Positions 42,865 to 56,191 of a stretch of 64,000 bases of DNA are shown here, piece after piece. The translations under genes and the position numbers were made by a program. Within the stretch, counting starts at the first letter, position 1. Every line of letters starts with the position of its first letter. Location: positions 2,921,501 to 2,985,500 of the forward strand of contig CP114497.1 in the NCBI GenBank assembly GCA_027186245.1, read 5' to 3'. The notes under the pieces were generated by a model that was not told where the DNA came from, did not search any database, and worked only from the letters and a program-made list of their open reading frames with translations. This DNA comes from Coriaria nepalensis. Lineage: Eukaryota; Streptophyta; Magnoliopsida; Cucurbitales; Coriariaceae.

Positions 42865-45419
42865 ATGCAGTTTCCGGCGGCAGCCGCCTGCATGTCTAAC
42901 TCAACTACTAACTCTTTGTCTGAGGAAGCTAATAGTGTCTCTTCTTCTGGTCCTAGATTTCATCTTGTCCAAGCTGATGATCACTTTTCTGGATTATTAA
43001 TTAACCCTTTGCTTTCCACTTCTACTACTTTCAATGTTTCCCATGATGATCCTGATCAGCAACTCCCACAAAAGGTTAAAAAGAAGAGAAACCTTCCGGG
43101 AAACCCAGGTAATTAATTAAGGCTTTTCATGTAATCCACCTTTAATCATCTGATCTGATATTTTTTTATTATTCGTTTGATTGTTTTGATCTTATTTAAA
43201 CAATTATGAAGACCCAGATGCAGAAGTGATTGCCCTATCGCCAAAGACTTTACTGGCGACGAACAGATTTGTGTGTGAGATATGCAACAAGGGTTTTCAG
43301 AGAGATCAGAATCTTCAACTGCATAGAAGAGGGCACAACTTGCCTTGGAAGCTGAAGCAAAGGAACAACAAGGAGATGATAAGGAAGAAGGCTTATGTTT
43401 GTCCAGAACCGTCTTGTGTTCACCACCATCCTTCTAGAGCTTTAGGAGATCTAACTGGAATCAAGAAACATTTTTGCAGGAAGCATGGAGAGAAAAAGTG
43501 GAAGTGTGAGAAATGCTCTAAGATCTATGCTGTTCAATCTGATTGGAAAGCTCATTCCAAAACATGTGGTACTAGAGAATACAAATGTGATTGTGGAACC
43601 CTTTTCTCCAGGTACATTTTTTTTATTTTTTGTTTTCAAATTATTACCTATATATTACATATGAATACATTTGTTTGATTATCAAGAAAACAAAAATTAT
43701 TAGTTACTAATTTCTTTCTTCTTTTTTTGTTTTGTTTTTAGTAGTAAATTTGTGTATAAACATTATATTTTGTGTTTAGTATTGTTGTGTTCGAGGAAGG
43801 TTAATTTTGACAGGAAAAATTGATCATTTGTTTAGAATGGCAAGCGTGATGTCTTTTAGCAAGAACTTACTCCCATAAACATATATACATATATATATAA
43901 GTATATATAGTGGGTATTTGGAGCTAGGTTGTGACATGAGGTTGCATGAAAATGGGACATCAGATATAAGAGAAACAGAGAGTACTTCCCATGTCTATCT
44001 ATTCAATATACTTCTGAAAAATAATCTGAAACATACAAGTTGATATCTAATATTGACCATGTTAGTTCTTTTTTTTAATTTTTTTTTTTTTCAATCTCCA
44101 TTTCTCTGTTGTGTTTTCCTCTAACCTCCTTTTTGGGACATTTGAATTTGTGTAATGGAGCCATACATTGTACTATACCTCCTTTTACCCTCTTTTTCCT
44201 TGGTTGTAGATACAAGACAACATGAATTGTTGGCCAAAAACCAAAAAAAAAAAAGACACATGACAATCTATTCATAGGGATTCGTGCCCACTCCTCCTTG
44301 TCTTTAACATATATAAATATGTATATTATATATATATTATAATGATAATATTGTGGTTAATTAAGTAATGAACATGCATGCAGGAAGGATAGCTTTATAA
44401 CCCACAGAGCATTCTGCAATGCATTGGCTGAAGAAAGTGCAAGAGTCTCTGCAAATCAATTAGCCGCCATCTCCATCAATAATACTAATACTTATAATTA
44501 TCATAATACCAATATTACCCCTCGCCCTCAGTCTCTCTTTCCCTTCCCGATAACCCAATTACAGCAGCACTCCACTTCCTGGCCAGATCATCATCACCTA
44601 CCTGCTTTCCTAAATCCTAACCCTAATATTGCCATGAATCCCTTATTAGGAAACCCTAACCATAATAATCACAACCCATTTCATCATCTGATCAAATCTG
44701 AGGTATTACTAGAGCCAGCTCATGATGATGATCATCACGGCCATAATTTTCATCACCAGACGAATATCCCCATCTCCTCCCCTAATAAGTCGTCTTCTCC
44801 ATTATTCATAAACATTAATGGGTCCCACATGTTGACCAGTTGTGGTAGTACTGCTCAACAGCAGCAGCAGCAAGAGGCCGCGTCAGCAAACTGCCACATG
44901 TCAGCCACTGCACTACTTCAGAAGGCTGCATCGGTGGGTCCCTCTGCAGTATCGAACAGCAGCTGCCCTGATCGTCATCTTCATGGCCAGTATTACTACT
45001 CTACGGGTCATGATCACATGATGACCGCGACTCATCACCGCGATCTAAACGTGGACACAGTGAATCAGGTCCCACTACTAGTACCGGATGATCACGACAT
45101 TGCCGCGTGGCAGAAGAGTGATCGCAGTTTGACCAGGGACTTTCTGGGTTTGACTCATGAAGATCATCATCATCATCGTCAAGGAGCTGTAGCTAGAGCT
45201 GGTTCGGGTAGTACTACTACTGGAAGCTGCTATGGAAATGGAAATGCCGGCCATGGCTATGATCATCATGCAGTTAACGTTATGAGCGTGAAGGATACGC
45301 TAACATACACCAGAGGCGTAGGTTTTGATGATCATCACGGACGTGATGATGATGATGATGATGCAGGTTTTGGATTCTCTGAGCCAGCTGCTCCAGATCA
45401 AACATGGGGTGACTTCTAG
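42865..45419 (+). CDS. INDETERMINATE-domain (IDD) zinc-finger transcription factor
   Basis: Three exons (42865-43108, 43212-43611, 44384-45419) encode 559 residues. The IDD signature is complete: KKKRNLPGNPDPDAEVIALS, then four fingers at about 101-123 (C2H2, FVCEICNKGF..HRRGH), 143-173 (C2H2, long linker), 178-200 (C2HC) and 205-226 (C2HC). The splice after LFSR splits the fourth finger. The C-terminal part keeps the family motifs MSATALLQKAA (about 386) and LTRDFLGL (about 465), known in relatives as interaction surfaces, for example with GRAS proteins. Otherwise it is Asn/His-rich with HDH runs and a six-Asp tract near the end. IDD proteins are DNA-binding regulators of development and metabolism. 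Position next to EOL1 and a BEACH gene suggests the IDD12 orthologue, but sequence alone does not prove this. Confidence 0.92.
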
Positions 45420-45582
45420 TTAATTAAAAACGTACAATACTACATAGTTTTTCTTATTACCAACCCAACCCAACCCAACCCAAATTAAGGGGAAGTAATT
45501 ATTTTATTTTTATTTTTATTTTTACTAAATTTTCGTGTTCAACTCATGGCCAGCTGGCTGGGGAAAAACTTAATTACCTGCC

Positions 45583-45614
<32 letters not shown>

Positions 45615-47058
45615 CCTTCTTTTAATTATTGTCTTATTTCCTTCTGATCTTTATTCTTTTTATTTATATATTTAATTTCGTATATCAATAATTGCTTGAT
45701 TAAATATTAGAATTTGAAACCCAATGAAGTAAAAACAGTGGAAAGGTATGGTCACATGCATGCAAATTAAAAGGAGAGAAAATGTACGGTTCAATCTTTT
45801 CCACTGTTACGTACATGTCGATATTAGTGTAAGATTTTGTTTGTTGACTAACATAGTACTTTAGCCCAATAATTACAACCCCTTTAGTTACTCTATAATC
45901 TGAAATTCCTATACGTAACCCTATTTATAGATTGAATCTATCTAATTGATTGTCATGTTTAATTTACTATACGTTTTCCTTTCCTACTTAGCTAAACATG
46001 TTTATTGATCCAAAAAAATGCAGTAATTTAAATAATACTCGAGCCTTCTATATATGTATAGGTTGCATTAAGTATAAGGTAGAGTAGAAGCTATAATATA
46101 ATATAATGTACTAAGGTAGGCAGCTAGGGAAAACGTATTGGAATGGTCATCATGAAATTTTATTCATGGTTGCATGCGCTATACAAAGAGGGAAATTTAG
46201 TCCATTATAAAATGATAGCTACGCCTACGAGACAAGGGAAAACACACACAGTAGGATTACAGAGTTGAAGTGGTTTTTATGAGAGAGATCATGATCATGA
46301 CCATTGACCACTGACCACTGAAACCCGATATGACTCTTCTCCGGTTTATATGAATGGATTAGAGAAGAGATTCAATGCAATATTTTTAAGTAAAAAAAAA
46401 TTAAAATTAAAATTAAAATATTATTCGTTTAATTAATAATGAATATATTTTAATTTGTTCTCAAATGAATCGTATAAATTGGAGAAAAGAGTCTTATTCC
46501 CTTTTCAATGGAGAAATAGTTTTCGAAAATAATTGTTACATTTTGTGATCCATTCTAAATGGGTTTCCTGTACCATTTCTTTTAGATTTTAGGTTTTTTT
46601 TTTTTTGTTTTTTTTTGAAGAGAGATTATAAGAAGGGAAATTTCATATAAAGAGAGAAAATTATTTGACGTGTAGGCCTTTGATGTATTAAAAGAGTGTT
46701 GTAATCCTCGGTGAAAAAGGCAGAGTCAGTTGATCTTTGTTTGTGAATTTGTGTCTTGCTGATGTAAGTAAAGGCAAAGTCAATTCTTTAAGAATGGGAA
46801 GGGGAGCTACCTTATTCCTATATTATGTATTTTTATGATTGAATTTGTTTCGCAACAAAAATATATCATCTTTATAAATTACATCACTCATAACATCAGA
46901 TTTATATACGATTATAATAACTTAGTATATAATAGAGACCGAGTCAAAATTTTCATTTTTATGTCAAAATATTTTAAATTCTTTTTTTCTTTTTTCGTTT
47001 TATAGTTTGATTAACATTAAATTATTTACAATCCATTAAATTTACTCCTTTCCATCGC

Positions 47059-47105
<47 letters not shown>

Positions 47106-48150
47106 GAAGAAATAGATTTCCCTTCTTCATGAAAGAATTAGAGAGAAATTCTATCTCTTGCTGTTTGTGGTGGTCCGGGGAAAAGAAAAAAAAAAAAAAA
47201 AAGCACCAACAAAAAAGAAAAGGAAATTAAAGAGAAAAATGTCAACGGTTATGAAAAAGATAGCAAGGAAGCTTTGAAAAATATAGACAAGCCTTTTTTT
47301 CTTTTATTTTTTTGGTTTTTCCTAGTTGATTAGAGAGCCTTTATCAATTTCTGTGCACATCAATCCCACATCACATACTATAGTACTATACCCTTTTGTT
47401 TTTGTTTTTGTTTTTGTGGGCTGAATCCCAATCACAATCCCGTTATTGAAACTTCAAACTTCCCTCCTTCCCTGCTTTTTTTTTTTTCTTTCTCAAAACT
47501 CAAAAACCAATAGTCATATTACTTACTAAGATAGCAATCATTCCATCACTGATCAATTAGCATAATAATATGCTTTGCTTGCTCATAAAGAATTTAAATC
47601 TCATGCTATTTGAAACATTATAAATAAAAAAAAGAAAAAAAAGAAAAGGGTTCAAAAATCAAAATGCATACATGCAATGACTTCTTATTCTTTTGTTGAT
47701 ATGCATGTGTCAAAAGTGCACAAAGAGGGTATATCTATAACTCACTTTATGCGATTCCTAAAGTGACTCTTCTTATGTTTAAATGGTAAACATAATTTTG
47801 AACTATTATTCTCATTATCTTAGTCAAAGAAAAAGTTAACCATGAACAAAATAAGTATATTCATAGAGAGATAGAAGGTACCTGGGGATTAGTGAAAGAA
47901 GGATGAGGAGGTATTATGGTATATCCTAGCTTAGCTTTTAGAAAGTATGTATGTAAGTTGCAGGGGTCTAGGTATAATATATACCAATTGCCTAGTGAAA
48001 AAAGACTGCATCATTGTTTTTCTTTCCTTTTTATCTCTCACTCTGCTGCACAACCAGACAAATATCAAAAAATAAAAAGAGCTTTTAATAACTTGCATAT
48101 GTCATGTACTTCATCAGGGAATCTCATCTCATCTTAACCAGACTTTCTTT
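45420..48150. other. IDD 3' region and intergenic DNA
   Basis: A CCCAA repeat (about 45463-45482) and an (ATT)n tract (about 45587-45614) lie in the probable 3' UTR. Further on are A-runs and (AT)n at 47060-47103. No gene recognised. Confidence 0.6.
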
Positions 48151-48153
48151 CCT

Positions 48154-48270
48154 TTAGGCTTTAGCCCTCTTTTCCTCCTTCTTCTTCCCAGTACTAATTA
48201 TCATCACAGACCCTCCTCCTTTTCCACGCTTTCTCTTCCTTTTTCCCACCTTCTGCTCTGCTGCAAATCC
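48154..48270 (-). other. Orphan exon-like open segment, lysine-rich
   Basis: On the minus strand an acceptor-like TTGTATAG opens a 38-codon frame (GFAAEQKVGKRKRKRGKGG and on to KRAKA) ending in TAA. It is unusually basic and has G+C above its surroundings. No partner exon was found, and I do not recognise the protein. It could be the last exon of an unrecognised minus-strand gene, a remnant or chance. Confidence 0.25.
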
Positions 48271-49189
48271 CTATACAACAACCAATTCTCTTCATTCAAT
48301 GAGATATAAAAATAATGCATTAAGTTTCATGCCCACTTTTACTTAAAAAATGTGCTTAAGATAATAAGATGTTTTGCTTTTTTCTAATCATGCCAGTCAT
48401 ACTATTCATATTCTTATTATCTTGACAAATTCCTATCTTGTTATTACGATCATCCAAGAAAAAGAGAGGATAGATCAAAGTAAAAGTGATTAATAACATG
48501 GAAAAAATTCAGTTTCTCAAGCCTCTCCATTACTGTACAAAGAGGCTCCTAGCTAAATAGCCCACAAATGCGATTATCTTATTGCAGTTGCTGCCCTCAC
48601 AGAACATCTGATAACTTTCACTAATCTTCTGAGATTAGTGGGCTGAAAAGCTAAGGAAGATTCTGACTTCTAGTTGGTGTATGAAGAGTTACGACTTTCA
48701 CTCCTGGTTCTCCTAGACTGCTGTACCTTTCGGGTTTTGTCCTACCTGTTTAGTGTTTACTAAGCTTGTGGTCCTTTCCTTGAATTTCTATGTTTTACTC
48801 TTTTTCCATCTTTATTGACATGAAATATTGATTTCCAATAAACTACAAAGAAAAAACAGAAACGAAATTTACTCAGGGGAGATACTAGTTTATATCCATG
48901 CAGTAATGCAAGACCACGTCAGATAATATGTCAGCTTCAGGATATAAAACTATCAGGAATTAGAGCCATTTACAACTATAGGTTTCCACTTTCCACTGCA
49001 AATACTATATTATGGATCTGAAATATTGTACAGCAGCTGATGTAAATGGTAATTCCCAGTGTTAGTAATGACTTAGGTCAGATACTAAAGAAGAAAAGAA
49101 AAAGTCAGTTATATTCTACAAACTGGATGACTCACCACATAAAAGTAATCAGCTGAGAGAAAAGGCTTTGGCCACGAAGTTGCTTTGAT

Positions 49190-52100
49190 TTACTCGCAAG
49201 ATTCTGATGGGACCAACTTCCTTGAGGAATCTAAGCATGGTTTAACCTCATCCAAATTTGTTCCCAAATATTTATCCAACACGTTCTGGAAAGCCTGCAG
49301 GAGAAATAAAAAATAAATTATTTGCATATCAGTGTACTCAATTAGTATCACCCATCATCGTTTATACCTTCTGGAACCTAGATTTTCTAAATATCCAGTC
49401 GCCTGTCACGCAATTGTGAACAATAAGGAAGCAAAAAGAAAAAAAGAGGGAGAAGTCAAACACAAAAAGACCTCATGTGGTTTGGTCATTTGCAGAGTAC
49501 ACTCTGTTACTTCAATGATTGATGTATTCTATATAGTGTAAAAATAAGCCTCTTACAACACAGAATGATCAGCCATTAATAGACCATAATCAATTCAATA
49601 TCGTAGTTTGTAGTTTCCTAAGTAGTGATATATTTGCACCGATAATGGAGGATGCTTTGTAGTTTCCCAACAAGTATAAGAAAGATAGATACGCTGGTGA
49701 ACTAGAGCATGTCTACATGGTGATCATATGTAAAATATAATAATCAAACAGAAAATAGGACAACAAAGAAGGGAAAGCTGGAGAGAATACAGTTGATTGG
49801 AGGAGAATCAGAGGTCGAAAAGTTGAATAAATAATATTCAGGTCAATATCCTGTAAAACTGTACTTTGGATATAAAATCCACCAACAAGATTTAGGTTGT
49901 GCTTGGCATGGAGTTATGTCAACCACAAAAGATGGAGCTATATTTGCTATACCACCAATGGTAATTTGGCATTTTGGAGACCCAAAATGGAAAGTTGGAG
50001 TTCAAAGAATACTGTTAACTTTATTGATAGATGAAAAATATAATTAATTATATAGATTCATGGGGAATTTAGAATATTATGAGCAATAATCCTACTCGAA
50101 CTAAATATCCTAAATAGAGTTCTACTCGACTATTTGAGTAACCAGAAGAATAGAAACTAAACAATTACCATGGCCTTAGACACGTGGACCTTCAGAGTCA
50201 AGCATACAAAAAAGTTAACAAGTAAAGGTCTCGCCCAACTAGAACAGATAGCAGAGATAAACTGAAATTAGAGAGCCTTTGGAAAGTTAACACAAACAAT
50301 AATATAAAATTATTAGCAACCATTTCTCCAGGGCAGGCCACCACCAGAGCTATGGACATTGTAACTTTCTACGATAATCTTACTTCTTAACCATGTAAAC
50401 TTGTCTATCGACAGCTTCCAAGGGTGTAATGACCTTACATCTCAAACTCTGATGCTGAAGACCCAGACTAAGGAATAGGATACCCATATTCATGCATATT
50501 CCATATTAGTGATTTGATATTAATGATTTGATATTAGTGAAGCATATGATAACTTCATAATCTCTTCCCCACAAAAGAACTGCCAACTTCACAAGAACCA
50601 AAAAATTAAGGAATTGGGGAGGAAGGGAGGAGAGACAATCTTATTTACAAGCGGTCAATAACCTGAATGTCATGGTTGAGTCATCCAAAATCAATTTCTT
50701 GACTATTAACTTACGAATAGAAAATCTAGACATACATCTTTTTCACCTTTATAGGTGTCTTACTCTAGTCCTAAAGAAGTGATGGCAGATCAATGATTTG
50801 CATCTCCAAGGTGAATGCCTGCCCTTCCTTGTCAATGTGAGTGGTTTGAAGATCTATGCTTGGTAATATGTAATGGATAGGTTTGCTATGAATGACTAAC
50901 CTTTTTTGTTTCCAGCAACGATGCAGAGAACATTGTGGTGGGGATCATAGTGAGTAATTGATCTAGACTGAGCATTGTTCATCCAAAGGTTGATAGAAGC
51001 TATTTTCTTTCCAACGAGAAATGGAGGCTGCTGAACTTATTCTACTCATATGAAAGAAATATCCGGAGTCCGGACTGTTTGAACTCTTCCCTCAAAGATT
51101 CCAATTGAACCCCCTCTTCATTTTTTGTATTAAAAATTGGTACCTGAAGTAAAACTAAATAGATGTGATTCTTCCATTCACAACCATTAATCCTAAAATG
51201 CCACTCTAAAACCAAACACAATAAAAAACAAGACGGCAACTATAGCATGAACAAAGTGAGAACAATAATTTATAAACTGTATCAAGAAAGACATCTTTCA
51301 ATATTAAAGCTCTCATGTATGAACCTGTGCTAAATAAAACTTCTGGGGAGCATCTTCGGAATGCAAGCAGCCACTATCCGATTCAAGCCCTGCTAACCCA
51401 TTAGTTCCTGATTCCATAGAAACACCATTGGCCTCATTCTTTTCTTGCATACGCTTACAAAAACCAATAAAGGAAGAAAATGGTAATGGAACCTACAGAA
51501 AAGGAGAGAATGAAGTAGTTAGGATTATTGTCACCTAGCTGAAGAAGCATGTCAGATTTCGTAACATTTACAGCAATAAAATAACAAAATATACAAAGAA
51601 TTAAATGAGATTACCCTCTCAATGCTTCTAAGATCTCCATAAAAAACTGGAGCCATTCTGGATAACATAGCCTCCACATCACGGGACCCTACATGATCCT
51701 AAAATTAAATTTGAGAAATCTAAAATTGATTAGTAAAAGTAAAGCACACTAATTACCTCAATTCTGAAGATAAACAAAAGAGAAGTTTAAGACCTGAAAC
51801 TTCAACATAAGTAATAATAATCACACTAAAGAGTACAAAGGTTTATCCATGATTGTCAAGAGCTACCGATTTCCAACATCATTACACCAACATTTTATTT
51901 TATTGTGTATCTTCTGGTATTTAATCTTTTGTTTGATTTCTAAAACCGCAGCTAAAAGATTTATCATTTTTACCTGGAGTCCTTGATTCACTAGCAAACA
52001 ACACAAAACCAACAACTAGAAAACGAAGATAGAAACAAAATCAATTCAAAAACGTTATACGAAATTCATAGAAATTCATAGTCAGTCCAAACAATGGAAC

Positions 52101-52355
52101 GGAAATTAGAAGGAAAACCTGCAAATAATCAAGGCCGCCATTACACGGATTCTCGAGAGCTTTCCAATCCTCAACGCAGCCTAAAATAACCTTTCCAGCT
52201 ATACAGTTTGGTCAAAGCTACTTGAAACTAGAGTCGAAAAATAAAGTCGAGAACGAAAATCTTACTGCCGGAACGTTTCGGGGTTCAATCAGAGACTCGA
52301 AATCTGATGCGGAAAGTGGATGCTCGAAGCGTTGAACATGCAGAGAGTCTTCCAT
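49190..52355 (-). pseudogene. JMJ31: JMJ31-like JmjC dioxygenase gene, apparently broken
   Basis: Minus-strand exons, all in phase: 52355-52266 (MEDSLHVQRFEHPLSAS), 52190-52119 (VILGCVEDWK to DYLQ), 51698-51615 (EAMLSRMAPVFYGDLRS), 51492-51325 (VPLPFSSFIGFCKR), 51143-51075 (VPIFNTKNEEG). Exon 6 at 51027-50901 has KKIASINLWMNNAQSR and HYDPHHN, where His-Tyr-Asp is the iron-binding HxD. The probable last exon is 49294-49190 (AFQNVLDKYLG). Between exons 5 and 6 lie only 47 bases, without a GT donor, carrying an in-frame stop and shifting frame. The exons for the rest of the JmjC fold, including the second iron-binding His, were not found in 49295-50900. The family are Fe(II)/2-oxoglutarate dioxygenases. 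As read, no active enzyme can be made. An assembly error is the main alternative. Confidence 0.72.
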
Positions 52356-52429
52356 TTTTCGGTTTGTACGGACTAATACGAATGAAGCTTAAACTGGAAC
52401 TGAAATGAAGTAGCAGAGACTAGCTAGCG

Positions 52430-55400
52430 AGCTCGAGAAGAAGAAAGGGAAGAGAGGAAGAAGGAGATGTTGTTCCAGTGTGACTGCAATGAGTTAGATG
52501 ATTACTTGACCCAATCATAATGTGCCACATCAGAATGTCATGTTTGGATCGAGAACCCTGGGCTTTGGACTTAACAGCCCAAGTTTACTATGTGATGGGG
52601 ATACGGGATAACCCACTTATATTAGCCCAAACTATTAAGAATCTCATATATCATATCCGGAATGGTTTTTGGTTTGATTCTAGAAAACAGAAATAAGAAT
52701 ATTAATATTAATTTTTTAGTTGCAGAAAAATAAATAAGAATTATAATTTTTTTATATCTTTTTTTTAAAATTAAAATTATTTTAAAATTATATTAAAATT
52801 CAATAAATATTAAAAAAAATTACATATAAATAAATATTTATTTTAATTCTCATTAAATATAAATAAATAAATAAATATATATATATTTATCCTTGCCTTT
52901 TTATTTCTTATAATTAAATAATTAATTATATTTTTAATTAAAAATAAATAGCATTTATTAATGGAGTTCAAAGCTTTACGGATGTTCTTTTTTTCACGGC
53001 AATAAGAAATTAAGAAATAAATTAAAAGTATAATTTTTAAATATATATTTTATAATTATTTAAAATTAATTAAAAATAAAAATTTGATAATTTAATATAT
53101 TTATTTATTTCTTTTTTAAAATTATAATATATCACCGAAATATACTTTAAAATACTAAATATATTCTAAAATATATAAAGCCAAACAGTACCCCGAATAT
53201 TTCTGATTCTTCATTGTGCAACTTCTACACGCAATAATTTTGGATAAAGAAATCGTTTCTCTTTTTTTTTTTTTTTTTTTTCTTCTTTTTAATAATTTAT
53301 TATTATTATTATTTTTGAATGGATCCACCATTTTAACCGTTCATACCTTAAAAGAAGAAAAAGGAGGGAACAATTCAAAAGTCAGCAGTGGAGATCCGGA
53401 TAATCACCGTTAGGAGTACTCGAATAGTGGACCCCAGTTTCACGCGCTTCTCGAGACGATGGTGGGACCCTACCCATTTGAGGCAATTTTTTTTTTTTTA
53501 GGAGAATAGGAAAAAAAAAATAGTGAATGTGAATAAAATAAAAATGATAATTTTTTTGTATTTATTTAATTAATATAAAAAATGAGAGTGAAAAAAAAAA
53601 GAGAAATATAAATGAATTAAATTATAATATTATGAAATTTTAAAAATGGTTAGTTAAAGTGATTTTTACTAAAAAAATATATATTTTTTATGAAAATAAA
53701 TAAATAATTTTTTATTTCAATAAAAAGATGTTTTTATTCTCAATTTATTAATATTTGAACCAAACGGTAATTTTTTATTTCAATAAAAAAAATATAATAT
53801 TACAGATAATTTAATTTATTATATATAATCTTAATCATCTCGTACTAATATAAAATTATAATTAAATAAATAAATTTGAAAATTTTTAATATTAATACAC
53901 ATTATTTAATAATAATATATTTAAATAATTATATATAAAAATATAAATTTCATTAATTTTATAAAAATATACTTATTATATATTTTTAAAATATTATACC
54001 CAACATAAATTTTTAGGATATACATTTTTTCTCATGTTTTCTTTAAGAAAATATAGTCATTATTAATTTATATTTAATATAAATTTATTGTGAAATGAGA
54101 ATGTATCATAAAGTTTTATTGTAAATTATTTAAATTAGATATTTTAAAAAGTTTGGTTGTAAAATTTATCATGTATCATATGATAAAAAATAAAAAATTT
54201 CACCCATTACATAATTTCATTTCTAAACTAAATTTTTATTATATAATAATTTTTAATATTATACAATGCACGAGAAAATTTATTTAAAAAGTTATTATAA
54301 AATCTGACATGTGACGTTTTGTATTTAAAATTTACATATAGTGAAATTATATGGTTAAACTTAATTTTTATTATATAATATATATATATATATATATGTA
54401 TGGATGTATATGTATGTCTAAAATTCATATTGAGTTGTAAATTTCCGATCTGTGTGCCACCGTCTACCTACTATTGAAATTCATGTAACAACTAAAAAAA
54501 AAGACCGAAAAGGAATTAAAAAATAAAGAAGGAAATAAAGAAAAGAGGACTAGGTCATGATTATATTATATTGAGGATTCAAAAATATATATTTCATTTT
54601 TAAAAAAATAAGCTAATCAGTTTTATTTTAAATATTAAATTTTAAGTAAAAAAAATTTAATAATTTTAATTAAATTAGTAAAAAATTATTTAATTATTAT
54701 TATTTAATAATTTTACTTTAATAATATTTTTTAAAATATCTTTATTTAAAATTCAATAATTTTAAATTAAAATTTATTTAACATATTTAATAAGAGAATA
54801 GAACCCCCAATCCCATTATTATATTGCTAATCATACTTAGAAAATATTGAAAACTTCCCATATGTTAGCCAATTTTGACCTTATTCTCTTTCTTGACTGC
54901 ATTTTCTCAATTAGGATTAGGTGTTGTTGCGTTAAGAAAATCTAGATCATGTCAAAACTTTTGGTCTTTTCTGAGGCTAATAGAATAAATATGAATGTTA
55001 TTATTATTATTTACGTTTATATTAATTTTTAACTAAATATTTTTACTTGATATAAATATTATTAAATAATCAAAATAAAAAAGAAACTGAATTTTCATTA
55101 AGAAAAAAATAAAGGAATACATATCTGCTCGATATGCACTTTTTACGTTTATATTATATGATTCGATCCGATAAAAATAATTTGATTAATTTTTAATAAT
55201 TATTAGAACAAATAATGTGACCATACAATTGATAACTAAAATAAAAAATAATTTCATATTTAATATTCCAATTAACTCTTTGTGGTAGGAATAGTAAATA
55301 AGAAAGCTTTTTTTGGGTCAGTAAGAAATAATCAAAGGTCAAATCCCATTTTAAGTCTTAATATAAATTTTCCAAATGCATTAATAATAATTAAAAAAAC

Positions 55401-55480
55401 ATTTGCATAAAAAAAGAAAAAAGACAAAAGAAAAAAAAAAGATTATATTATAAGTTATTAATTATGATGAACCGGCATCC
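52430..55480. other. Very AT-rich intergenic DNA, no gene seen
   Basis: Runs of poly-A/T and TA tracts (for example 54378-54397) between the JMJ31-like and BEACH genes. A more G+C-rich island at 53370-53485 (GTGGACCCCAG..GGGACCC) has no open frame. No element ends recognised. Confidence 0.6.
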
Positions 55481-55529
55481 CATAAACTCCAATTTGCAGG
55501 CCCAATTAGAGGAGGTAGAGAGAGTGAGG

Positions 55530-55600
55530 CCCCCACGTCTTGAGCGTCAATCTCGATAAGCCACGTGGATGCGCGGATCCCATGCTGACGTGGACGAAAG
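55530..55600 (+). promoter_or_regulatory. Cluster of three ACGT-core motifs upstream of the BEACH gene
   Basis: CCCACGTC (about 55533), a perfect G-box in GCCACGTGGA (about 55560) and TGACGTGG (about 55584) lie within 60 bases. Such sites bind bZIP or bHLH factors, including ABA-related bZIPs; use here is inferred. Confidence 0.5.
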
Positions 55601-55673
55601 TAGAGAGATAAAGTGAGGAGAGAGAGAGAGAGGCAAATTAGAGCGAGAAACAAGGCGCGGACGAAAACACACA

Positions 55674-55704
<31 letters not shown>

Positions 55705-55888
55705 GAGGAGAAGAAGAATCTGTTCATCTTTCCTCTATCTTTCTCAACCGAAGTCCTAGTTTCAGTTCAGCTCCCACTTTTTTTCTTTCTGGAGTGCTCG
55801 AAAAGAAAAAGTAAAAAGATTTTCCCAGAAAACTGATTGAAAATTTAAACAGAAAATTCGAATTTCCTGAAGGAAAAAGGAAAAAAAA

Positions 55889-56178
55889 ATGTACGTAACA
55901 GCGGCGACGCAGATTTGATGACGGAAGTCTGTATATTTTGGTCAGATCTCGCTGGCTATTAACTCGATCGGTTGTGGGGGTTACATTCTTCAGCTCTGTA
56001 TTTTTTGAATTTTTTTAGGTGGTGGTGGTGGATTAAGGGAGAGAGGGGGAGGGGTTTGCGATTTTTTTTTTGAAAAGAGGTGGAAGAGGGAAATCCTTCT
56101 GGATTGGTCTGGAAGGGTTCGGATCTGGTGCGGGTGGGAGCACCTACCAGGCAGCGGATGAGAAATAGGGATCCATAA
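55889..56178 (+). promoter_or_regulatory. Three upstream ORFs in the BEACH-gene leader
   Basis: uORF1 55889-55918 (MYVTAATQI) ends in TGA that overlaps the ATG of uORF2 (TGATG), 55918-55962 (MTEVCIFWSDLAGY). uORF3 56158-56178 (MRNRDP) ends 13 bases before the main ATG at 56192. A GA microsatellite at 55680-55704 lies just upstream. Whether all are in the mRNA depends on the unknown start site. Confidence 0.55.
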
Positions 56179-56191
56179 AGGGGGCGAAACA

